Origin: Bacillota bacterium
GTDB lineage: Bacteria > Bacillota > Clostridia > Lachnospirales > Lachnospiraceae
Direction: 5' to 3'
Assembly (NCBI GenBank): GCA_023398375.1
Contig: JAEWSH010000133.1
Span: forward strand, 1-64,000
DNA length: 64,000 nt
Within the stretch, counting starts at the first letter, position 1, and each line of letters begins with the position of its first letter. The position numbers and the translations under genes are program-made. Below the pieces are notes generated by a model. The model worked only from the letters and a program-made list of their open reading frames with translations, did not search any database and was not told the origin of the DNA. This document shows, piece by piece, positions 35,586 through 42,699 of this stretch.

Positions 35586-35611
35586 CAATGATATATTACA
35601 ATGATATATTA
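35586..35611. repeat. 13-bp tandem direct repeat in the divergent promoter
   Basis: caatgatatatta occurs at 35586-35598 and again at 35599-35611. Paired direct repeats are typical AraC-family targets. The surrounding 199-bp gap (35493-35691) is very AT-rich, with several tatagt/tatatt words. Confidence 0.5.
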
Positions 35612-35691
35612 AAATATAGTATAGTATTTTACAATACAAAATTCTAATAATAAATTAATATACTCATAAAAGGGTAAAGGGAGAGATATAT

Positions 35692-36018
35692 TTGCTTAAA
35701 GAGGAAGAGTATGCTAGTGCATTTCAAATTATAGCTGTTGCAGGTGATTCAAAGTCAAATTCTATGCTGGCAATCGATGCAGCCAGTGAGGGAGATTTTA
35801 ATAAGGCAGAAAAATTTTTAGAACAGGCAGAGAAATCTCTTAAAGAAGCTCATGGCCTGCAACTAGAAATGATCAAGGAAGAAGCTGGAGGAAATCACAT
35901 TAAAGTGAATATCGTTCTGATACATGCACAGGACCACCTTACAATGGCTATGTTAACAAAGGAGCGCGCTGAAGAAGCTGTTAGATTATATAAAATAATT
36001 CAATCTTTGAAATCTTAA
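35692..36018 (+). CDS. PTS lactose/cellobiose-type EIIA
   Basis: 108 residues with a TTG start after gggagag. The three-helix Lac-type IIA fold is shown by AGDSKSNSMLAIDAASEGDF, FLEQAEKSLKEAH and the phospho-His in VLIHAQDHLTMAML. It should receive phosphate from HPr and pass it to the IIB that follows. No matching IIC gene is present in the operon. Confidence 0.92.
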   Translation: MLKEEEYASAFQIIAVAGDSKSNSMLAIDAASEGDFNKAEKFLEQAEKSLKEAHGLQLEMIKEEAGGNHIKVNIVLIHAQDHLTMAMLTKERAEEAVRLYKIIQSLKS

Positions 36019-36036
36019 AAAATGGAGGATATCGAT

Positions 36037-36339
36037 GTGAAAATTACTTTATTTTGTGCAGGGGGCATGTCCACTGAAATGTTAGTCAAGAAGATTGTAA
36101 AAGCAGCTGAAAAAAAGGGATATCCGGATGTTGAGTGCGCCGCATTTGGCTTAAGTGAATTAAAAGAACAGGCTCCGGGCAGTGACATCATTTTATTAGG
36201 TCCTCAGATTGGATTCCAGGAAAAAAAAGTAAAAAAAGCCATACCTGATATACCGATCGCCGTAATTAATATGACCGATTATGGATTGATGAATGGCAAT
36301 AATGTTTTTGAAATGGTAATCAATATATTAAAATTATAG
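36037..36339 (+). CDS. PTS lactose/cellobiose-type EIIB
   Basis: 100 residues from the GTG at 36037. An ATG at 36022 lies within the ribosome binding site (tggagga), so it is unlikely. The active Cys7 is in KITLFCAGGMSTEML, and GPQIGFQEKKVKKA matches the Lac-type IIB fold. It would hand phosphate to a sugar through a IIC protein, which is missing here. Confidence 0.92.
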   Translation: MKITLFCAGGMSTEMLVKKIVKAAEKKGYPDVECAAFGLSELKEQAPGSDIILLGPQIGFQEKKVKKAIPDIPIAVINMTDYGLMNGNNVFEMVINILKL

Positions 36340-36393
36340 GACTTGGTAAAACAAGACTATTTTATAAATAAAGACAAAAAAGGAGATTTTATT

Positions 36394-36651
36394 ATGAAAA
36401 AATTTAACTATGTAGTAAAAGATGAACTTGGAATTCATGCAAGACCAGCAGGATTGTTGGCCAAAACGGCTCAGCAATTTGAATCAAAAATCACGATTGA
36501 AAAAAAGGGTAATAGTTCAGATGCTAAGAAGATAATGGCAATTCTTACAATGGGAATCAAGTGTGGGGAAGAAGTTACAGTAATATTCGAAGGAAATGAT
36601 GAAGAGAAGGCATATAAAGAATTACAGAAATTTTTTTCGGAACAGCTTTAA
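36394..36651 (+). CDS. ptsH: HPr-like phosphocarrier with Lys at position 46
   Basis: 85 residues from the ATG at 36394 behind aaaggag. Phospho-His15 is in LGIHARPAG. The regulatory serine of Firmicutes HPr (Ser46, in KSIMGV) is replaced: the stretch reads AKKIMAIL with Lys46. It can carry phosphate from enzyme I to EIIA but should not be phosphorylated by HPr kinase and so should not act as CcpA co-repressor. It is probably a paralogue dedicated to this operon. Confidence 0.92.
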   Translation: MKKFNYVVKDELGIHARPAGLLAKTAQQFESKITIEKKGNSSDAKKIMAILTMGIKCGEEVTVIFEGNDEEKAYKELQKFFSEQL

Positions 36652-36669
36652 TTGCGGGAGGAAAGCAAG

Positions 36670-38298
36670 ATGGAGCAATATAGCGGAAAACCAATTTGTC
36701 AAGGTATTGCGATTGGCAGGATAAAAATCCACTGCAAAGAAGACAGACAGGTACAACTTCAAAAGATAGAAGATGTTCAAAGTGAGATAGACAGATACCA
36801 TTTAGCAATGCAGACAGCGACCGAGGAGCTGCAACTCTTGTACGAAAAGGCAATCAAAGATGTTGGGAAACTGAATGCCGAAATCTTTGAAGTACATGCG
36901 ATGATGTTGAACGATGCTGATTATGTGGAGTCTGTTGAAAATATAATTACGATACAGCAGGCAAATGCAGAGTATGCCGTTGCAATGACCGGGGATAATT
37001 TTGCAGCAAAGTTCTCTACAATGGAAGATGAATATTTTAAAGCACGCGCGATTGATGTAAAAGATATATCAGAACGTCTCATCGCCATATTAACCGGTAA
37101 AATCACCGAATGTAATATAGGGAATGAACCAATCATAATTGCAGCAGAAGATCTGACTCCCAGTGAAACAGTTCAGATGGACACTAATAAATTGCTGGCA
37201 TTTGTTACCGCAAAAGGTTCAAAAAATTCCCATACGGCTATATTGGCGAGAAGCATGAATATTCCAGCTATTATAGGAATTACCGTGCAAAAGGAATTGG
37301 ATGGACAGATGGCGATCGTTGATGGATGTACGGGAACATTAATCATTAATCCTGATCAGGATAAACTGGAGCGTATGAAAGAAAAACAGCAGGAAGCGAA
37401 TAATGACCTTGTACTGCTACGGAAACTAAAAGGTAAGGAAGATATTACACTGGATGGTAACGAAATAAAGCTATATGCCAATATTGGAGGTTTAGCGGAT
37501 CTCGAGTCTGTACATAACAATGACGCAGGAGGAATTGGATTATTTCGCAGTGAATTCCTTTATCTTGAAGGAAATAGTTTACCAACAGAAGAAGAACAAT
37601 TTAAAGTATACAAAACAGTATTAGAGACAATGGCAGATAAAAAAGTTATTATCAGAACGTTGGACATCGGTGCAGATAAACAGGTCAGTTATTTGGATTT
37701 GGGAAAAGAAGATAATCCAGCTATGGGATATCGCGCTATTCGTATTTGTCTGGATCGGACGGATATTTTTAAAACTCAGCTCAGGGCATTATTCCGTGCC
37801 AGCATTTATGGCAATTTATCCATAATGTATCCTATGATTATTTCATTAGAAGAAGTACATAAGATCAAACAGATAGTAAGCGAAGTGAAAAAAGAACTTG
37901 AAGAACAGGAAATCCCTTTCGGTGATGTAGAGCATGGAATCATGATAGAGACGCCTGCAGCAGTCGTTATGAGTGCAGAATTAGCAAAGGAAGTGGATTT
38001 TTTTAGTATTGGTACGAATGATCTGACACAGTATACCCTTGCGATAGACAGGCAGAACAGCAGACTGGATCAATTTTATGATGCACATCATCCTGCAATC
38101 CTCCGAATGATTAAAATGGTAGTTGAGAGTGCGCATCAGAATAATTGCTGGGTCGGAATCTGTGGAGAATTAGGTGCAGATCTTTCACTTACAGACACAT
38201 TTCTAGAAATGGGAATCGATGAACTGTCGGTTTCTCCGAATGCAATATTACCGATGCGAAAGAAGATACGGGAATTCAGCATGAAAAATCAAAGATAA
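36670..38298 (+). CDS. ptsI: PTS enzyme I (phosphoenolpyruvate-protein phosphotransferase)
   Basis: 542 residues from ATG 36670 (gggagg site); slightly shorter than the usual 570. The N-terminal phospho-His is in GSKNSHTAILARSMNIPAI, the PEP site shows GIGLFRSEFLYLEG, LDIGADKQ and MIETPAAV, and the active-site Cys is in VGICGELGAD. It starts the relay from PEP to the HPr just upstream. Finding a full enzyme I in an operon-specific set is unusual; a housekeeping copy is expected elsewhere. Confidence 0.94.
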   Translation: MEQYSGKPICQGIAIGRIKIHCKEDRQVQLQKIEDVQSEIDRYHLAMQTATEELQLLYEKAIKDVGKLNAEIFEVHAMMLNDADYVESVENIITIQQANAEYAVAMTGDNFAAKFSTMEDEYFKARAIDVKDISERLIAILTGKITECNIGNEPIIIAAEDLTPSETVQMDTNKLLAFVTAKGSKNSHTAILARSMNIPAIIGITVQKELDGQMAIVDGCTGTLIINPDQDKLERMKEKQQEANNDLVLLRKLKGKEDITLDGNEIKLYANIGGLADLESVHNNDAGGIGLFRSEFLYLEGNSLPTEEEQFKVYKTVLETMADKKVIIRTLDIGADKQVSYLDLGKEDNPAMGYRAIRICLDRTDIFKTQLRALFRASIYGNLSIMYPMIISLEEVHKIKQIVSEVKKELEEQEIPFGDVEHGIMIETPAAVVMSAELAKEVDFFSIGTNDLTQYTLAIDRQNSRLDQFYDAHHPAILRMIKMVVESAHQNNCWVGICGELGADLSLTDTFLEMGIDELSVSPNAILPMRKKIREFSMKNQR

Positions 38299-38313
38299 GG
38301 AGGAGAAAAATGT

Positions 38314-39174
38314 ATGGGGGAAGATGTAGAAATTAGAGATAACAGCAAGGCAATAGTCAGAGAGAGTTTACTGTCTATTAGCGAGACTGTTAATAATATC
38401 GACTTAACAACGGAAGAAATGTCGAAGTGTACAGTTGCTCAAGCAGATGAGACACAGGAAGTCAATATAAAAGTGTCAGATATAGGCAGCGCAGTCGATC
38501 ATACATTTGCAAGTGTTGACGTGCTGGCGAATGGCTATGACCGAGTCATGAATTATAGTTCACAAGTGAATGTCATGCTGGAGGAACTGATTAATGTCAG
38601 TAAAGAAACGAAAGAATCGGTGGATGCAGTTCGTAAACAGACAGATGCCACTAACGTTTCCGCCACTGAAATAAGGAAAGCGACGGCTTCTATTACAGGC
38701 ATAGCATTCCAGACCAATCTGTTATCACTCAATGCAAGCATTGAGGCGGCAAGAGCCGGTGAAAAGGGAAGAGGATTCGCAGTTGTAGCAAGTGAAATAA
38801 GTAAACTTGCAGAACAATCCAAAAAAACAGCAGCCCAGATAACTAAAATTGTAGACATGCTGATAGAAAATTCAAATGCAAGTGTACAAATCATGATTAA
38901 GGTAATAGAAGATATAAAACTTCAAAATGAAAAGCTGAATAGCACGAGTGAGGTGTTCGAGGGGCTTGAAAAAGAAATGGGTGGAGTTGCCGGAGCAATT
39001 GAAGATATAACATTGGCGATGGTAGAACTGGAAGGACTCAAAGATGAAGTGATTGGCAGTGTCTCGAATCTTGCGGCCATATCAGAAGAAAACGCTGCTA
39101 GTTCAGAGGAAATCTCAGCATCCATACAGGAATTAAATCAAAAAATAGCGGATTGTGCAGAGAAGGTGGAATAG
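38314..39174 (+). CDS. Soluble methyl-accepting chemotaxis-type signalling protein
   Basis: 286 residues, almost wholly coiled coil. The MCP hairpin tip is FQTNLLSLNASIEAARAGEK, followed by GRGFAVVASEISKLAEQSKK. No membrane segment, HAMP or sensor domain is present, so it is cytoplasmic. The second ATG (38314) is used; the one at 38310 leads to an early stop. It is the last gene of the phosphorelay operon and could pass PTS phosphorylation state to CheA. Confidence 0.9.
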   Translation: MGEDVEIRDNSKAIVRESLLSISETVNNIDLTTEEMSKCTVAQADETQEVNIKVSDIGSAVDHTFASVDVLANGYDRVMNYSSQVNVMLEELINVSKETKESVDAVRKQTDATNVSATEIRKATASITGIAFQTNLLSLNASIEAARAGEKGRGFAVVASEISKLAEQSKKTAAQITKIVDMLIENSNASVQIMIKVIEDIKLQNEKLNSTSEVFEGLEKEMGGVAGAIEDITLAMVELEGLKDEVIGSVSNLAAISEENAASSEEISASIQELNQKIADCAEKVE

Positions 39175-39242
39175 AAAAACTGTAATTCAATGGACAATCA
39201 AATGACTTATAAATAGAGGGATTTCAAAAGGGATAACAAGAG

Positions 39243-39278
39243 CACTGCATTACAAATAAATTTGAATGCAGTGTTTTT
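39243..39278 (+). terminator. Terminator of the phosphorelay operon
   Basis: Stem cactgcatt / aatgcagtg with a 13-nt loop, followed by TTTTT. It ends the plus-strand operon before the convergent repeat-protein gene. Confidence 0.88.
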
Positions 39279-39292
39279 ACCTGTTAATCATA

Positions 39293-40261
39293 TTAATTAG
39301 AATTATTGGTTGGATCCTCAAATAAAGTAACAAACTTAAAATCATGATTATGACCATCATTGGTTGTAGTTACAGAGTCAAGGTAATGAATGTGATTATC
39401 TCCTATATTAATAGCTGTGGTGGTGTTTCCATGAAATTCATGAATGTGATTTTTAAAATAATCAGTTTTAAATGATACCTCATGATAGTGTGTATTAGAA
39501 TACGGAATTTCTTCACCAGAAATCAAAGCAAACCGATGGCTATGGGGATCAGCTCCTGATATTAGAACGCTTCCCTGAATTTCATGGACATGCAACTGAT
39601 TGTGCCCATTGTCAGCATTATTTTGATTCCTGTTTGTAGGAATTTGCAGATTACCCAGACCAGGAATGCGTTGGTTCCCATTAGGAGGCATTTGCTGGTT
39701 CCCATTAGGAGGCATCTGCTGGTTTCCACTAGGAGGCATCTGCTGGTTCCCATTAGGAGGCATTTGCTGGTTACCACTAGGAGGCATGTGCTGATTACCC
39801 ATAGGAGGCATCTGCTGGTTCCCGCTAGGAGGCATCTGCTGGTTTCCTCTAGAAGGCATTTGCTGGTTTCCATTAGGAGGCATCTGCTGGTTTCCTCTAG
39901 GAGGCATCTGCTGGTTTCCACTAGGAGGCATCTGCTGGTTTCCTCTAGGAGGCGTTTGAAGATTACCCAGACCAGGAATGCGCTGGTTCTCATTAGGAGG
40001 CATCTGCTGGTTCCCATTAGGAGGTGTTTGCAGATTACCCAGACCAGGGATGCGTTGATTTCCGGTAGGAGGCATCTGCTGATTTCCGTTAGGTGTCATT
40101 AATGGTGTTCTAGTGTTATCTTCCGGTTGATTTTGGGAAATGGATATTTGTTCCATATTTTTATTATTTGGATTTTTATCGTAGCTGTAAATTTGTTTCT
40201 TATAACAGTTATAATCCAAATTTTTTTTGTGGTCACTATTTTCTTGATGAGATGTTTCCAT
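39293..40261 (-). CDS. YmaF-like His-rich protein with long GNQQMPP repeats
   Basis: 322 residues from the ATG at 40261 (ggag site 7 bases upstream); a longer in-frame start at 40282 lacks one. A short polar N-terminus is followed by about 150 residues of the octapeptide GNQQMPPx with interspersed GNQRIPGLGNLQTPP units. The C-terminal domain of about 100 residues is His-rich (HVHEIQGSVL, DPHSHRFALI, NTHYHEV, NHIHEFHG, DNHIHYLD, DGHNHDF). The His pattern matches YmaF-type proteins. It is possibly a metal-binding or spore/surface protein. No signal peptide is seen. Confidence 0.75.
   Translation of the reverse strand: METSHQENSDHKKNLDYNCYKKQIYSYDKNPNNKNMEQISISQNQPEDNTRTPLMTPNGNQQMPPTGNQRIPGLGNLQTPPNGNQQMPPNENQRIPGLGNLQTPPRGNQQMPPSGNQQMPPRGNQQMPPNGNQQMPSRGNQQMPPSGNQQMPPMGNQHMPPSGNQQMPPNGNQQMPPSGNQQMPPNGNQQMPPNGNQRIPGLGNLQIPTNRNQNNADNGHNQLHVHEIQGSVLISGADPHSHRFALISGEEIPYSNTHYHEVSFKTDYFKNHIHEFHGNTTTAINIGDNHIHYLDSVTTTNDGHNHDFKFVTLFEDPTNNSN
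39650..40100. repeat. 24-bp coding tandem repeats
   Basis: About 18 imperfect copies of a 24-bp unit (plus strand aggaggcatctgctggttcc) encode GNQQMPPx. Three larger units carry ttacccagaccagg. Copies differ mostly at one codon, suggesting recent slippage or recombination with length variation. Confidence 0.9.
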
Positions 40262-40352
40262 ATAAAATCTCCGCGTTTGCAATCTTTTATCCTTTATAAT
40301 ATGGCAAAAATTGTAAAGTGCAACGAAGACTACAGTTAATTCTTAAATAATT

Positions 40353-41780
40353 TTATTTTTTACTTTCATTTAAATCGGAAATATCTTCCGAAAATTCCGT
40401 TAAGAATTGATGACTGTCATATTCCCTGATCAGATAGCCGTTAAATTTATGAAGTTTTCGCCTGCTGAATATTTTTAAGACAGCATAACAAATACTAAAA
40501 AATGCTATGAGAGTGATTCCTGCAAAAAAGCCTGCGATCTGGCCTTTTATAAAAGGCATACTGAATATGGCCACAATAAGCCCTAATAAAGTAAAGAGTG
40601 AGCTATACGGAAAACCGCATAATCGACATTTTCCTTCTGGTTTTCCATTTTTTTTTCGGAAGCGGATATGCGTGAGCATAAGAATAATATAAGTAAAAAG
40701 CAAAGCAAAGCCTCCGGAGCTGATCAGAAATAGATAGACACGTGGAAAAATAAGGCCGATGAACAAAGCAAGAAGCATCGACAGACCAGAAAATAATATG
40801 CCTCGGTATGGTACATCGGTCTTATCTTTTAAAAATTTAGGACCAAGCCCATCTTCGACAAGAGAACGAAGCATTCTTCCGATTCCGAACATGGCGGCCA
40901 GCATGGTAGATAGGATGGCGCTGATTAATATAATGTTCATAGCAGTACCGGCCCATGTTATATGATAAAGATTCAAAGCTGTAACAAAAGGACTGACATC
41001 CTCATTTAAAGATGCGGTCGGTACAAGGAATAGAAGGATCAAAATAGCTAAGATATAAAGTGCCACGAGTGAGAAGACAGTCAGGTGAATGGCTTTTGGT
41101 ATCGTCTTTTGTTTATTTCTTGTTTCGCTCGCAGCCAGTCCGATAATTTCAAAACCTGCGTAGGTAAACAGGACAATCAGCATACTTCCTGCTAAATTTC
41201 TGATTCCACCGGAAAGAAAAGGTTCTGACTGTAATATGCGGCTTCCCAGAACGTCAAAATTTGGTAACAGGCCTAAGATAAGGATAAATCCTAAAATAAT
41301 AAAAGCAAGAATTGCAAAAATCTTAATTGCAGCCAGAACGGTTTCTAAATGGCTTAGTTGATTTGCACCCAGAAGATTTAATAAAGTTACCCCAATGATC
41401 AGACCAGTACCCAGTAATGGAATAGAAATTTCTGGAAACCATGTTCTTAACAATAAAGAAACAGCAGTAGCTTCACTTGACATAGTAATGACCATTCCGA
41501 TCCAATAAACCCATCCAACTACAAAGCCGGTGCCATTGCTGATATATTGCGAAGCAAATGCCCGAAAAGAACCAGAATCGGGATTAGATACTGTCATTTC
41601 GGAAAGTGCAAAAAGAATAAAATAAACCATAATACCGCAAACAATATAGGATAAAATAATACTTGGACCGGCAGCCTGTATTGCAACCGATGAACCAAGA
41701 AAAAATGAACCGCCAATAACGGTTCCGAGAGCCATCATACTTAAGTGCCCGGCAGTTAAAGCATTTTTTTCATTTTTCAT
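40353..41780 (-). CDS. APC superfamily amino-acid permease
   Basis: 475 residues from the ATG at 41780 (gtgagga site); a GTG at 41792 is possible. Twelve membrane segments are predicted. The first has GTVIGGSFFLGSS, the unwound substrate-binding helix of APC transporters. ETRNKQKTIPKAI is the conserved loop after helix 6. A proton-coupled importer or antiporter of amino acids or amines is likely; the substrate cannot be read. Confidence 0.9.
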   Translation of the reverse strand: MKNEKNALTAGHLSMMALGTVIGGSFFLGSSVAIQAAGPSIILSYIVCGIMVYFILFALSEMTVSNPDSGSFRAFASQYISNGTGFVVGWVYWIGMVITMSSEATAVSLLLRTWFPEISIPLLGTGLIIGVTLLNLLGANQLSHLETVLAAIKIFAILAFIILGFILILGLLPNFDVLGSRILQSEPFLSGGIRNLAGSMLIVLFTYAGFEIIGLAASETRNKQKTIPKAIHLTVFSLVALYILAILILLFLVPTASLNEDVSPFVTALNLYHITWAGTAMNIILISAILSTMLAAMFGIGRMLRSLVEDGLGPKFLKDKTDVPYRGILFSGLSMLLALFIGLIFPRVYLFLISSGGFALLFTYIILMLTHIRFRKKNGKPEGKCRLCGFPYSSLFTLLGLIVAIFSMPFIKGQIAGFFAGITLIAFFSICYAVLKIFSRRKLHKFNGYLIREYDSHQFLTEFSEDISDLNESKK

Positions 41781-41923
41781 AGGAGTCCTCACTCTGATTT
41801 TTTGGTATTATTATTACATAATTTTTAAAAGTTATACTGTCGTTATTTGTAAAGTCGAACTTAAAAAATTCTAAAGCTGGTCACACAATCGTATAAGGCT
41901 TACAAAATTAGAAATAAAACGAG

Positions 41924-42493
41924 TTATGAAAAGACCTCGATCCCAGATAATATCATTTTCTGTGAGATAAGAACCATTTCTTCAATGGATTTTGTACATT
42001 TGTTCTGCAGCCAGACTTCAATCAATCCGACACATCCGGATATAATAAAAGCGGAATAGTAATCTACGGCATCCTGATCAAGGTTATGCTTGTCCCATAC
42101 ATAACGGATATGTTCTTGTACAATAACTTTTAATTTAATTAGAAAAGATAAATCGCCGTGTGGACTAATCAGTGCACTTGTCATTTCTCTGTGTTTGTAT
42201 AAATAGCTGAATATATTGGTTAGAACAGTATGGGGATTTGGGAAATCAGAATCTATAACATCATTGTTCAGTAATATATTAAATTCTTCAAAAAAGTCAT
42301 TTTCAACTATTTCAAGCATGTCAAAGATATCCTTATAATGTAAATAAAAAGTCCCCCGATTAATATCCACGAAATCAGTAAGCTCTTTTACAGAAATGTC
42401 TTTAATGTCCTTATTTTCCATTAATGTTGTTAATCCATTCAATAATTGTCTTCTTGTTTTTCTGATTCGCCTATCTACTTTCTCCGTATTCAT
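41924..42493 (-). CDS. TetR family repressor
   Basis: 189 residues. The HTH (about 10-55) reads ISVKELTDFVDINRGTFYLHYKDIFDML; the C-terminal half is helical with no named ligand domain. The agggagg site lies 10 bases before the ATG. It is divergent from the MMPL exporter gene, whose promoter it probably represses until a lipid-like or toxic ligand is bound. Confidence 0.9.
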   Translation of the reverse strand: MNTEKVDRRIRKTRRQLLNGLTTLMENKDIKDISVKELTDFVDINRGTFYLHYKDIFDMLEIVENDFFEEFNILLNNDVIDSDFPNPHTVLTNIFSYLYKHREMTSALISPHGDLSFLIKLKVIVQEHIRYVWDKHNLDQDAVDYYSAFIISGCVGLIEVWLQNKCTKSIEEMVLISQKMILSGIEVFS

Positions 42494-42599
42494 AATCCAT
42501 ATCCTCCCTGTTTATAAACATTTAATTAATTTTTATTATGATATTAGACATTTCGCGCCAATTTGTTAATTAATAGACACCCACAATATACATTGATTA

Positions 42600-42628
42600 T
42601 TGTTATTTTTCTGTAGCCTTATTATAAT
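42600..42628 (+). promoter_or_regulatory. Promoter of the MMPL-surface protein operon
   Basis: ttgtta (42600-42605) and tataat (42623-42628) are 17 bp apart. The word attataataca at the -10 recurs at 42660-42670, a candidate repressor site pair. Confidence 0.6.
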
Positions 42629-42699
42629 ACAATCAAGTCCATAAATCAACATGGAGTTCATTATAATACACTAGTTAATAGAAGAAAGGGATTGCAATA

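Noticed and set aside
39650..40100. CRISPR-like array
   Set aside because: The repeats are tandem without unique spacers and are in frame within a coding gene.
39584..40102. Long plus-strand open frame opposite the GNQQMPP repeats, and similar frames around 46674-47054
   Set aside because: They are by-products of repetitive coding DNA on the other strand, have extreme composition and no credible ribosome binding site.
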